A stretch of 64,000 bases of DNA from Annona cherimola (Eukaryota > Streptophyta > Magnoliopsida > Magnoliales > Annonaceae), in contig CM059975.1 in the NCBI GenBank assembly GCA_030490835.1, forward strand, positions 55,729,174-55,793,173, given 5' to 3'. Each line of letters opens with the position of its first letter. The stretch's first letter is position 1. Position numbers and translations under genes: made by a program. Of this stretch, positions 46,996-57,772 are shown one piece after another. The notes under the pieces were generated by a model. That model saw nothing but the letters and a program-made list of their open reading frames with translations, was not told where the DNA came from and searched no databases.

Positions 46996-47439
46996 ATGGT
47001 GGAAACAAGAGCAGGAGTAAGGAAAAATAAAGGAAAAGAGACAGAGACAGAGGTTCCAAGCCAACACGAAGTTGGCGAATCTAGCCGACCTAAAAGAGGA
47101 AGGCCGGTGACACAGAATAAAAGGAACCAACAGAGAAGGAATGATGTAAGCCCTAAACGGAATATAGAAGAGGAAACTGAGTCAAGGCAGAATAGACTTA
47201 TGGAGGAAAGAGTGGTTGCAGCGGTAGAAAAAGCAATGCAGCAGGCCACTAGGGATTGGGCAGCGCAGACTGCCGATATTATACAGGGATTATGGGAGAG
47301 AACCCAACAAGCTCAGTTGGGTAATGTGGAAAGAGGACCTGCTCCTATGGCGGACCCCGTTGCCACACCGACACTGTAGCGAGATGAAAATTAGCTGATG
47401 GAAGCTGACAGAAGAGCCATAAATGCCTTTCCAGCACAG
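46996..47439 (+). pseudogene. Tekay-type gag N-terminus, cut by Athila insertion
   Basis: MVETRAGVRKNKGKE start, a basic segment, then EERVVAAVEKAMQQ and DWAAQTADIIQ, matching the gag N-terminus of Tekay copy 1. Two in-frame stops (47377-47379 and 47392-47394) precede EADRRAINAFPAQ, which aligns with EADRKA / TNAFLAQ in copy 1. The frame is then broken at 47440 by the LTR of Athila element 2. Confidence 0.8.
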
Positions 47440-48373
47440 TGATAGTTGGAATTTGGTAACATATTTTGTGGACATTTTATACCAATTTGGTGGGTAATTA
47501 ATTAAAATTAATATGAAATTTGGTTTAAAATGTGATTTTGCAACATTTGGGTATGAAATATTAATTTCAAGCAATGTAAACAATTTCTATACTCTTTTGA
47601 CTTGAAATTACATTTTATTTGTTGCCATGAAATTAAATGGCTAAACCCACTAATGATTAATGATTTAAATATTTTTATGCAGGGAAAATAGGTTTCATCA
47701 AGATGATCCCATATGAAATCACATGATCTGTTGCCCACAAATCAGCAATTCACGTTTCAGCAGCAGCATTGAACGAGATGGGTAGCAAAGCAATCCATTT
47801 GATGGCCCACCACTTCAAAATCTAGCTGCATAACGTGAATGAAATCAGCAGCAAAAATTCAATAGCTGCTGCTCATTTATTTATGTCCAAACTCACGTGA
47901 ATATGCAGCTCATTCCATCAGCAGCAATTCATTACAAAGGACCCATCATAGCTGCCCATTCCATGTAGCTTAAATCTGGACCCGTGTCATTTTTTGTATG
48001 CAGCAACAAGCATAATTCCATGCTCCCCATTCACATGATTTCTCACATCAAAATGCAGCAGCAAATGCAACGTGAATGGGCAACAACATATGCATAATAA
48101 ATGGACACATTAAATCCAGTAATGCATTTAACGTGATGGGCAACAGCTACCTCTCTCCATGCACATAACGTGAATTTTGAGCAGCAACAATGCATTGATC
48201 ATGGACCCCACTTGATGCTCACCACGTTCAGCAACCTATCATCACCATGCTGATCATACCACAAATCAACATCCAGAAAATGCATTCAGCTCCATTCAAC
48301 GTCCAACCAAGCTGCTGCCCAAAATGCATTTTCCATTCCAATACATGGACCCCACAAAATCAGCACCTGCCCC

Positions 48374-49273
48374 TGTTGGTCCCGAGTTGATGGCTAAACC
48401 CAAGAGGGGAGGGGTGAATTGGGTTCTTTAAAAAATTCTTTGGTAAATTAAAAATCTTAACCCCTTGAAAGATTAATCCCCTTTTGAAAGCAAATAGAGA
48501 GAAATTAAGATAAAGCAGTAAAAGGAAGCAGAAGACAAGATTTATAGTGGTTCGGGCAAACCTTCTCTACTCCACTCTTCCAAGCTCACACTCCGTTGTG
48601 ACTTGGGTTCCACTATGTATTCCTCGAATACACTTAGAGTCTCCGCTCTCTTCTAGATTCAAGCTCTAGGGGGCATATACAACTTAGAGCCTATGCTCTC
48701 TTCTAGATTCTAGCTCTAGGGGGCATAAACAAAGCATTTTTAGCAAAAGCCGAGCCAAGTCGCAACCCAAGTTCAAGTAGGTTCTTGGAATGGGCTTGGA
48801 ACTGCATTTTGAAGTCTGAACTTCTCAAGTCGAGGATGGAGTCGACCTTGTCTGCGACTTCACCCAAGTCGCACCTGGAGTCGACTTGGCCTGCGACTTG
48901 GGCAGCTTTGTGCCCCAAAATCAGGTCTGGACAGTTTTTCTCGACTGAAGTCGATAGTGAGGTCGACTTCGTGTGCGACTTGGCTTCCCAAGTCGCAAGT
49001 GGAGTCGACTTAGCCTGCGACTTCACCTGCTACTCTTCCATTTCTGATTTTCCCTTTGAGGTTCAAAGTCAAGTCGATAGTGGAGTCGACTTTGGGATCG
49101 ACTTTACCCTAAGTCGAAGTCCAAGTCGACTTGGGGATCGACTTGGCTATTTCAGTTCCTTAATCATTTAGCAAACTCATTAGTACTCTTTAATATACTC
49201 AAATTAGCCTTTGTTAATCATCAAAACTTAAGCTTTGGTCAATTTTGTTTTGTTTTAAACATTGTTTCTAACA
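48374..49273 (-). mobile_element. solo Sirevirus LTR, internally deleted
   Basis: 900 bp from TGTTGGTCCCGAG to TTTCTAACA, with a perfect 5-bp duplication GCCCC (48369-48373 and 49274-49278). Same family as 53602-55348, but the segment that carries the TATA box is missing (deletion near 48730). A GTCGAC array lies at about 48830-49145. Confidence 0.9.
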
Positions 49274-49630
49274 GCCCCATCACGTCTTCATGCCACCATG
49301 AATTTTCCAGCAACATTCACCATATTCACGTGAATTCATAATGTTGCAGCTGAATAGGCAACGTAAATGGCAGCAGCATTTTTATCAAGCATGGACCCTA
49401 CATCCATTTATTTTCTAGCAGCACATATGCCCGTTCAAACGTCCAAGTAGCAAAATCCATTTCAATGTCCAAGATGCAATGTCGATTCAATACCTCATGT
49501 GAATCCAGCAGCAAAATGCAAAGCAACATCTTCACATGAAATGGCCCACCATTCAGCAGCATGCATGCTTTCAAAGCAATTCACGAGAAAATGCATCAAG
49601 CATTCAACACATGGGTCCCACATGAAAGGT

Positions 49631-49638
49631 TATAAAAA
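49631..49638 (+). promoter_or_regulatory. TATA box of the Athila 2 LTR
   Basis: TATAAAAA on the + strand, followed by a purine-rich leader (GAGGAGACACAAC). Confidence 0.6.
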
Positions 49639-50659
49639 GAGGAGACACAACATCGGTAGAGGGAGAGCATTGAGCACACACAGCATTCCGTGGCAATAAA
49701 ATTTCCGAGAAGCAATCAACAAGAAAACCCCTGCAAGGATACCACTGCAAAATATTTTAGCAGGGATTTTAGAAGAAGAGTAGAGCAAAAATTCGGAGAA
49801 AGAAGATAGCAAAAGCAAGGTGGAGAGCATGGGCAAAAGACAGACCGGCGAATTGCGTGGAGCAACCGACACACCATTGGAGCTTCAATCCAATAAGCTT
49901 TTCTATCTTTTCCCTTTTAAATTTTAATTGTCTTGTTTAAGATGGTTTGTAATTTAAATTTTATTTTGAACTTAAACATGCTTGGCTAAATCCTAAATCT
50001 AGGGTTTAGGACGTAGCATGCGTACAATGCAATGCGGTGTGGATTTTTAATTCATTTATGATGGATATTGTTGTTAATTTAATATCTTGTGATTTTTATA
50101 CTTGCTTTGTACATGGGCTCGTACTTTGGCATGATTCCATATATTAGGTGATGGAACTTGAAAATCTAAGACCATGATAATAGGCATGATAACTTTGAGG
50201 AATTCCATGAAGAAACCACAGATCTTAATGTATTCTAATTAACTTAATCCCATGAGAATAAGAGGTTAAGAAAATTAGGATACGCCTTATAGGTTTTGAG
50301 AGAAGGTGCAAGGATAAAATAGGGATTGTTCTCCTTTAACAAATAATATCCAAATTAAATAATTATACCACTACCCCTTGTAAAAGCTGCATGTGAAATC
50401 CTAGACCCTAGGTACCTGCACTCTCATTTTTCTACTCATTATAATTTGCAATGTTCTCTTCCCATTCTATTAATTTCTTTTCCCTTTTATTTACTAAATT
50501 TGCTTCCCACTTTTCTATTTTTTTTGCATTATTCTCTCCATAACCGATACGAAAGCATTTAAAAGCAAAATTTTTAGCCCCGAATTCCCTGTGGAACGAT
50601 AATTTATATACTACAATCTACGACCCGTGCACTTGTGGTAAGATTGCGAACAAGTATTT

Positions 50660-50678
50660 TGGCGCCGTTGCTGGGGAT
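50660..50678 (+). promoter_or_regulatory. primer-binding site (tRNA-Asp)
   Basis: TGGCGCCGTTGCTGGGGAT. It differs by one base from the complement of the 3' end of plant tRNA-Asp, the usual primer of Athila elements. Confidence 0.85.
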
Positions 50679-50883
50679 CTTTGGCATTGCTTTAAATTTT
50701 TTTTAGGTACTTTCTTTATTTTTATTTGCTCTAAATTAGCTAGTTAATTTTTATATGCACCCACATACTCGAAATTTTGCAAAATAACTAGCTGAAAAAC
50801 TCTTTGTTGCTGAACCTGAAATTGAACGTTATTGTAGGAGAAGAATTCGTGAAGATCAACAGCAACAAAATTATCAAGACACT

Positions 50884-52173
50884 ATGGCAGATCGCAACAA
50901 CCCAAACCCGCCACATCAAGAGCAGGAGGAAGGCCAAGCCGAGAACAACGCTCCTCCCAGAAAAATGACTCTTAGCGATCGGAACCGCCCGAACCCTTGT
51001 GGATTCCGATCTTGCATTGTCGAACCAGAGATTGATGGAAGAAATTTTGAACTAAATCCCGGTCTCATCCGGATGGTTCAACAAGACCAATTTGCAGGAC
51101 TTCCCTCTGAAAACCCAACTGTACACATCACAAAATTCCTGCAATTATGCAACACAATCAGGGTGCAAAATATTCCACGGAGGTAATTCGTCTACAGCTT
51201 TTTCCATTTTCTCTTCGAGACAAGGCAAGCGAATGGTTTTATTTTATGCCGCCCGACACGTTTAACACATGGGATGAGCTCTCTACTGCATTCCTAAAAA
51301 AAAAAATTCCACCAAATAAAACCAGGAAAATCAGAGACGAGATTAATCAGTTCATCCAAAAAGATGGTGAAACCTTATATGATGCGTGGTGATCATGGTA
51401 TCTCGCAAGGAGATATTATTGAAAAAATTTTCAATGGACTCGATCGACCTGCCGAAGCACCGTCAACTCAGCTGCTGGAGGCCGATTCATGCGACTCACT
51501 GACGAGGAGGCTCTCAAACTCCTCGATGACTTGGCTCTTTATGATTCTCAGTACGACGATGTCAGAGGAACCTCTCGGCGAGGAAATGTATATGATATTG
51601 AATCCATGCATGTTATACATGATAAACTTGATAAAATTTTGCAGCAAAAGAAGCAGGAATCCAAGGATCAGAATGCATCTTCTTCTGGACACATCTCATG
51701 CGAAATCTGTGGAGCTTCACACTACACAACTGAGTGTAGTTTTACCATTAAAGACACCACGGGCGAGCAAGCTAATGCAATCAACAACCAATATGATACT
51801 CGCGCATATGGTAACCCCTATTCTAATACTTACAGCCCTGGATGGAGGAACCACCCCAATTTTTTCTTGGGCAAACTAGTCAAATACCCAAAAATTTGCT
51901 CAAAATAATAAGCCACCTGGTTTCCTAAGAAAACCACTGAACCCTCCTTCATTTCAAACCCAACAAGCCTTACCTGCACCACCTCAAGCACAACCCACCG
52001 AGTCCATGCTCGAAAATATTATTCTAATGCTCAAGAAAAATGATGAAAGAATGGATCAAATGCAAACCCACATCAAGTTGCTTGAAAATTAAATTGCTCA
52101 AAATGCCACAGCCTCATCTCAAAAAAACCAGGGTAAACTCCCTAGCCAACCTGAAGTAAATCCTAGGGAGTAG
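50884..52173 (+). pseudogene. Athila-type gag (frameshifted)
   Basis: Begins MADRNNPNPPHQEQEEGQ. The capsid core is split over three frames: LIRMVQQDQFAGLPSENPTVH up to about 51186, then FSLRDKASEWFYFMPPDTF and WDELSTAFLKKK from about 51150 to 51392, then EALKLLDDLALYDSQY from 51489. A single zinc-knuckle-like CEICGASHYTTEC lies near 51700. Further frameshifts and a stop occur at about 51905, 52092 and 52171. These motifs are standard for retrotransposon gag of the Athila/Tat group. Non-functional. Confidence 0.85.
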
Positions 52174-53601
52174 GTGCAGGCGGTTACCTTGCAGAGTGGA
52201 AAGCAGCTCGACCCACCTCATATGATCACAGAAAAGGATGCCAAGCAGAAAAAGAAGCAAGAAGAGGAGCCACAACCAGAACTAGTGGTGGAAAAGCCAT
52301 ATGTACCACCATCTCCTTACCAGCCTCCTCTCCCCTTTCCACAAAGGCAACGACAGGCTAAGCTTCAAAAGCAGTTCGAGAAGTTTGTTTCAACTCTCAA
52401 AAACCTATCAATAAACGTGCCCTTCATCGACATGCCTTCTCAAATGCCAGCTTATGCAAAATTTCTCAAGGACATGCTATCCAACAAAAGAAAACTCGAG
52501 GAGTATGGAACCATTTCACTTGCTAAGGAGTGCAACGCTATTTTGCAGAACAAGTTACCTGAGAAGCTAAAGGACCCTGGAAGCTTCTCCATTCCATGTG
52601 CTCTTGGAAATGTCCAAATCAGCAAAGCACTATGTGATCTCGGAGCCAGTGTAAGTCTAATCCCACTATTAATATGTAAAAAGCTGAACATGGGTGATCC
52701 AAAACCAACATCTATGTCTTTCCAACTGGCCGACCAATCAATTAAATTTCCAGTCGGCATCCTTGAAGGCGTACCTTTGAAAGTCGACAAACTATTCATC
52801 CCAGTCGACTTTGTGGTCCTCGACATGGAGGAGGATCGCCAAATCCCAATCATTCTCGGGCGACCTTTCTTAGCCACCGCCGGAGCAATCATAGACGTCA
52901 AGAATGACCGACTCTCACTAACAGTTGGAGATGAACAGATCAAATTTAATCTTTCTGAGGCAACAAAGCACCTATCAACTGATAACTCTTGCCTGCGGGT
53001 CGACGTCATCAACCCTTTGTCAATCGAAGAAAAGGATGACCCGATAGAGGTATGTATCATTCAAAGTTCTACTGTTGAAAATGTTAACTCTGAACTGTCT
53101 GCTTACGAAGCTCTCTTGGATGGAAGCCCTTTTATCTCACCTGCTGCCAACTCATCGCCTGAGAAGCTGGATATAGACATCAATTCCTTTCCATCGACAA
53201 AAACAAAGGAAGAAGCGCCAAAGGTAGAACTCAAACCTCTTCCTAAAAATCTCAGGTATGCATTTCTTGGCTCAAATGATACCTACCCAGTCATAATCAA
53301 CGCAAATCTTTCCGAATTTCAATCAAATGATCTAATAACTGTACTAAGAAGACATAGGAAGGCAATTGGCTACTACATTAATGACCTACCTTGTATTAGT
53401 CCTTCTCTATGCATGCACAAAATTCTAATGGAGGAAAATTGTAAGACAAGCATTGAACCTCAAAGGCGTCTGAATCCAAACATGAAAGAAGTGGTGAAAA
53501 AGGAAATTTTAAAACTTCTTGATGCTGGAATCATCTACCCTATTTCTGATTGCAGTTGGGTAAGCCCAGTACATGTGGTACCTAAGAAAGGCGGTATTGC
53601 T
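52174..53601 (+). pseudogene. Athila-type protease and RT start, cut by Sirevirus insertion
   Basis: Open for about 475 codons. A K/E/Q-rich linker comes first. The aspartic protease follows, with active site LCDLGASVSLIP and flap-side text IPIILGRPFLATAGAIIDV. The RT N-terminal region follows: LRYAFLG, an AIGYYINDL stretch, and ILKLLDAGIIYPISDCSWVSPVHVVPKKGG. It stops being Athila at 53601; the last 19 codons of the open frame (CWSRVNGK...) are Sirevirus LTR. The active-site Asp-Leu-Gly-Ala form is usual in this lineage. Confidence 0.88.
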
Positions 53602-54231
53602 TGTTGGTCCCGAGTTAATGGCAAAACTCAAGAGGGGAGGGGTGAATTGGGTATTTAAAAATTTGTAACTTAAACAGAAACTTAACCCCGGATTAATCCA
53701 GTCCCCTTAATGAAGAATCGAAATGGAAAGCAATATAATGTAGAGAGCAGATAAATAAATCAAACACACAAGATTTTTATAGTGGTTCGGGCAACCTCCC
53801 TACTCCACTCTTCCAAGCTCACACTCCTTGTGACTTAGGTTCCACTATTTTATTCTCTCAATACAATTAGAGCCACTGCTCTCTTCTAGATTCTAGCTCT
53901 AGGGGGCATATAACACACTGCTCAAGTAGGTGATGAGTCACACTCCAATCACACACTACTTAGCATACACTTGATCCTAGTTCCTCAAACTAGATCAAGT
54001 TCAATCACAAATAAATGAAACACAAGGAAATCTACACTTTACAGATGTGTAGCAGCAATTAGGCGCAGAGAAGAACTTGAAGAGTTGGCTTTTAAGATTC
54101 TGAAATGAAGCTCTTGCAGTTTGAAGTAGAGTTCTTCTTCTTTGAGTGGCTTGATCTCTTTTGAGCTCTTGAAAGTAGTAGTTAAGCACACTTAATGATT
54201 CTCAGCTACTTGCCTCGTCCACCATGAATGC

Positions 54232-54239
54232 TATTTATA
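54232..54239 (-). promoter_or_regulatory. TATA box of the Sirevirus 3' LTR
   Basis: TATAAATA on the - strand, about 85 bp from the nearest GTCGAC unit. Confidence 0.6.
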
Positions 54240-54324
54240 ATTTTGGAGGGAATCCGAACGTTAGAGGGTAGGTGGCGCGCATTTAATGCGTCAACGTTCA
54301 AATAAATTCCGACCGTTGCGACCC

Positions 54325-55215
54325 AAGTCGCATGTGGAGTCGACTTCGGATGCGACTTCGCCCAAGTCGCAGATGGAGTCGACTTCAGGTGCGACTTCGC
54401 TTCACCGTCGCAACTTCAAGGTTCAGTCAGGGTCGACTTGGTCATCAACTTGACCCAAGTCGCAGGTGAAGTCGACTTCGAGTGCGACTTCACCTTGTCA
54501 GGTTCCAAGTCTAAGTCTTGAGTCGACTTTGGCTTCCGACTTCAACTCAAGTCGATCACGGAGTCGACTTGGGTTGCGACTTGACTTGGTCTTTTGCAAA
54601 ATACGCTTTGTTCTTCATTTGATCTTCCTCTATCTTGCTTGGCTTGTTTCTTTGATGATTCTGAGTTTTGAATCATGTGCCTTGCTTTACATTTGACTTA
54701 GTTGGTCTTTAAGACTTGATAGACTTGATTTGATCTTGAATATGAATTTCAGCTTATCTTCTGAAAAATTGCCTCTGCCCGATCGAAGTCGATGTCGGAG
54801 TCGACTTCGGCTGCGACTTCACCTCAAGTCGCACGTGAAGTCGACTTGGGGTGAGACTTCGGCACTTCGTGTTCTGAGCTTCAACTCTGGACAATTTTTG
54901 TCATCTGAAGTCGATGTCGAGGTCGACTTCGTTTGCGACTTGGATACCCAAGTCTCAGGTGGAGTCGACTTGGCCTGCGACTTCACTTGTTCTTCTTCCG
55001 TTTTCAATTCTGGACAGTTTTTCATGTTTGAAGTCGATAGCGAGGTCGACTTCGTTTGCGACTTGGCTTCTCAAGTCGCATGTGGAGTCGACTTGGGATG
55101 CGACTTCACCTGTAAGTTGGTTTTGCCTTTGAGGTTCTTTCTCAAGTTGATAGTTAAGTCGACTTTGGGATCGACTTCACTCTAAGTCGAAGTCCAAGTC
55201 GACTTGGGGATCGAC
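54325..55215 (-). repeat. GTCGAC palindrome array (U3 of the 3' LTR)
   Basis: About 14 GTCGAC cores in two clusters (54325-54600 and 54785-55215). Most sit inside AAGTCGCA...GAGTCGACTT...TGCGACTT nested inverted repeats, spaced roughly 40-80 bp apart. Confidence 0.88.
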
Positions 55216-55348
55216 TTGGCTTACTTAAGTTCCTTAAAACAAGTGGCAAACACATTAGTCCTTTAAATATACTCAAGTTAGTTATTGTTAATCATCAAAA
55301 CTTAATCTTTGGTCAATTTTACTTTGTTTTGAAGTATTATTTCCAACA

Positions 55349-55642
55349 ATCTCCCCCTTTTTGATGATTGACAAAATTAAATTGAGCTTATACCTTTCAA
55401 GATGGATGCATTTAATTATTCTTCGAAAACAGAGTATAAGCAATCATTCCATAACTTTCAAAACAGATTTTTAGCAATCATTCAATCCGTATAAGCACAT
55501 TTCAAACATAAGCAAGTTTCATATCATTCATATTTTCAATTTACTATGTAAAGCAAAAGAAATGAAACTCCTAAATACAAACTACCCAACCCAAAATAAC
55601 ACAAAAAATTCAACTCAATTGCTATTCTATCTCCCCCTTTTT
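55349..55642 (-). promoter_or_regulatory. two polypurine tracts (Sirevirus copy 1)
   Basis: CAAAAAGGGGGAGAT-type tracts on the - strand at 55349-55362 (beside the LTR) and 55629-55642 (just after the stop of the third ORF), about 280 bp apart. Confidence 0.8.
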
Positions 55643-55643
55643 G

Positions 55644-57239
55644 TCAATCTTTCAAAAATGATGCAATTACTAAGGACTTGGTGAATTGAAATTGGGAAAT
55701 GGGATAGACAGACTGAGTGTGTTTGATGGGACGGACATGAGCTGATGAGTAGAAGGAGGAAACGGGTGCGGGAGAAGGCTCGCGATGAACTGAACCCGAT
55801 TCGAAGGGATCAAGTTCGGGCATGGGTCGCTTCTTGTGACGGCCTGAGGCGAGATGATATCGGATGGTACGCAATTCCCGATCGATTCGATCCTGTCGGG
55901 AATGCATATTATTGATTGCCGCCAACACTTCGGTCACAAGACTCGTCATCCGGTCTTCTTGGTGACCCATTTCTTCACGGACGGCAATGATTTCATCTCT
56001 CAGATCTTTTAGAGTGACCTCCTCAGATGAGGTTGGAGGTACCCGTTCACGTGCAGCAGATCCTTGTGGAGAATAGGATCCGTGCGATATGGGAGATGCT
56101 GGCTCCTCTTGAGCAGGTGGTGCCGCGGGAGGTTTCTCCCCCTCAGTCTGTGCTCGTTCTTCTTCTGGAGCTGCAGTCCTTAGTTCAAGCACGTTAATCT
56201 TCATCCGTTGAATGAGTGCTTTGTTGATGGCATTGGTGGATTTCAGTACTTCGAAGGGCTCGCCTTCAATATCCACTTCAAAGTGTTCAATGATCTTTGT
56301 GATCCAGGTGCCATATGGTAGGACTCCCCGCGGATTGTCCTTTCTGGAGGCCAATGCTTCAAGAAATAGTCTTGGTAAGCTAACCTTGACTCTGTTTGCC
56401 ACCTTCCAGAGTATCCCGGCTTCTTGTGGGTTTAACTGATTTCTTCCACCGCCCTTTGGGTAGATGCAGTGGGCAATGAGAAGTCTGAGTACGCGAAGCC
56501 TAGGGGAGAGATCCATGTAATGAAGAAATTTGATTCCTGGGTGATATTTATTGCTTTGGGTGAGCTGATTATACATTTGATCCAGCGTAAGATCTTCAGG
56601 AAGTGGCTCATCTATGTGGGGAACTTCAAGTATCTGACCAATATTTACCAAGGCCGTTGCCAAACTTGGAGTTATTCCTCTTCCAAAGAACATATCCACT
56701 CCTTTGACAACGCTTCCATAGTACTCTTCATCCCACAGATAGTAAAAGATTCTGGTAAGATCTGGATAGACTTTTTCATCTTCTTTTAGGAGCTTCGTCC
56801 ATCCTTGGAAATCCAATAGATCTTCTATGTCGGATTCATAATCTTTTAAGAACTTGAAATCAATAATCTTGGGAATGAATACCTTTCGCTCATAGAAATG
56901 TTTGTAAAACCTGCTGTGCTGGAGTTCAGTTTTGAAGTATGTTGTTGGCATTTTCAACACTTGAGCTTTAGCAGCTGGGTTGCCTCTTTGACGTGCCCCA
57001 GATTGAGTACTTTGTGAGGTTTGGGCTTGTTCCTCACGACCTGCTGTGTTTGACGGGGTTCCCGTTTGAAAACGCACTCGGCGGCCTGTGGAAGTAGATG
57101 GTTCTTCCCGGGCTCGCTTTGAGGAAGTGCGCTGTCTTTTTGGCACTTCGTCGTTGGTATGGGACGTAGATTGTCTGGGAATAGGTTTGAGGGATGGTTT
57201 TGAGACAGCTAGTTTGGGAGGTCTGGACTTTGGAGCCAT
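55644..57239 (-). CDS. third ORF of the Sirevirus: 531-residue plant-transposon-domain-like protein
   Basis: Intact ORF after pol, in the position of the 'env-like' gene of Sireviruses. Start ATG 57239 (MAPKSRPPK). Residues 1-90 are basic and Ser/Thr-rich, with NLS-like patches (PKRQRTSSKRAREE, GRRVRF). Residues 95-350 form a folded core (YFKTELQHSRFYKHFYERK, IFYYLWDEEYYG, YMDLSPRLRVLRLLIAHC, LPYGTWITKIIEHFEVD). Residues 355-405 are Pro/Glu-rich. Residues 408-460 look like a coiled coil. I see no signal peptide or transmembrane helix, so an envelope role is not supported. The core recalls the 'putative plant transposon protein' domain (PF20167), from memory only. Role unknown. It is preceded by a GTCGAC array and a CT-rich leader, and a broken homologue exists at 17902-19518. 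Confidence 0.88.
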   Translation of the reverse strand: MAPKSRPPKLAVSKPSLKPIPRQSTSHTNDEVPKRQRTSSKRAREEPSTSTGRRVRFQTGTPSNTAGREEQAQTSQSTQSGARQRGNPAAKAQVLKMPTTYFKTELQHSRFYKHFYERKVFIPKIIDFKFLKDYESDIEDLLDFQGWTKLLKEDEKVYPDLTRIFYYLWDEEYYGSVVKGVDMFFGRGITPSLATALVNIGQILEVPHIDEPLPEDLTLDQMYNQLTQSNKYHPGIKFLHYMDLSPRLRVLRLLIAHCIYPKGGGRNQLNPQEAGILWKVANRVKVSLPRLFLEALASRKDNPRGVLPYGTWITKIIEHFEVDIEGEPFEVLKSTNAINKALIQRMKINVLELRTAAPEEERAQTEGEKPPAAPPAQEEPASPISHGSYSPQGSAARERVPPTSSEEVTLKDLRDEIIAVREEMGHQEDRMTSLVTEVLAAINNMHSRQDRIDRELRTIRYHLASGRHKKRPMPELDPFESGSVHREPSPAPVSSFYSSAHVRPIKHTQSVYPISQFQFTKSLVIASFLKD

Positions 57240-57553
57240 TGATTTAAAATAGAGAAGCTTGAGATTGAATGGGAGAGCAGAGAGAATGAGATGTAGATAG
57301 TGAGAGAGGAAGGCAGAGAGAGAGAATGTGTGAGAGAGAGAGGGGCAGTTTGAGGCAATTGCCGGAGTTGCCGGAAAATCAGAAAGAAGAGGAGGGAGAA
57401 GAGAGACAATGCAACCGGAGATGCTGCCGGAGAAGAAAGAGAATCTCCAGAGGAAAAAGAGCGCTGGAAAGGGAAAACGGTGCGGGAAGAAGAAGAAGAG
57501 AAAGAAGAAAGAAGAAAAGAAAGAGAGGGAGAAGAGGAATGGTCGTACGCTCG
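57240..57553 (-). other. CT-rich leader of the third ORF
   Basis: On the - strand a pyrimidine-rich stretch (repeated CTCTCT/TTCTTCTTC on the coding strand) between the GTCGAC array and the ATG of the third ORF. The same leader is present in copy 2 (19519-19957). No clear TATA box. CT-rich leaders are common just downstream of plant transcription starts. Confidence 0.5.
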
Positions 57554-57740
57554 CGGAGTCGACTTGCCCTAGGTGAAGTCGACTTCGGTCCCTCGGAGTC
57601 GACTTCGCCTTCGAGCGGAGTCGACTTCGACCCTGTGGAGTCGACTTGGCTATAGAAGCAGAGTCGACTTCATTTTCCCAAGTCGACTTGGCGGAGTCGA
57701 CTTGGCTCCCATGGAGTCGACTTGACTCATCGACTTGACC
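57554..57740 (-). repeat. GTCGAC array between pol and the third ORF (copy 1)
   Basis: Eight or nine GTCGAC cores in less than 190 bp, starting about 315 bp upstream of the third ORF start and ending about 30 bp from the pol stop. Same core as in the LTR U3, but without most of the outer AAGTCGCA arms. Confidence 0.88.
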
Positions 57741-57772
57741 TTTTCAGATTTTAGTTTCTTGTTTGATATTTC

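Larger units (their letters stand above)
41692..47439 (+). mobile_element. Tekay-type Ty3-gypsy retrotransposon copy 2 (5' part)
   Basis: 5' LTR, Met primer site, a leader with a decayed extra ORF, then the gag N-terminus. It is interrupted at 47440 by Athila element 2, and the rest must lie beyond the window. Its gag N-terminus is homologous to that of Tekay copy 1, but the LTR is longer (4.0 kb) and quite diverged, so it is a different family of the same lineage. Confidence 0.85.
47440..50652 (+). repeat. 5' LTR of Athila element 2 (interrupted by a solo LTR)
   Basis: Starts TGATAGTTGGAATTTGG; probable end GCGAACA, 7 bp before the primer site. Without the nested solo LTR it is about 2.3 kb. 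Its U3 (47740-48370 and 49279-49620) is a mosaic of degenerate words CAGCAGCAA, (C)ACGTGAAT, GCAACGTGAATGGGCAAC and ATGGACCCCAC, including some CACGTG G-box cores (for example about 47894 and 49329). Confidence 0.82.
53602..55348 (-). repeat. 3' LTR of Sirevirus copy 1
   Basis: 1747 bp, TGTTGG...CCAACA. The first 640 bp (53602-54241) are almost identical to the surviving part of the 5' LTR. Confidence 0.93.

Noticed and set aside
52452..53060. 202-codon - strand ORF opposite the Athila protease
   Set aside because: Shadow of the protease frame; no domain and no promoter.
53602..53658. C-terminal 19 codons of the Athila protease-RT frame
   Set aside because: This tail is Sirevirus LTR read through by chance. 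The same peptide appears where the other LTR edge is translated (62729-62785).
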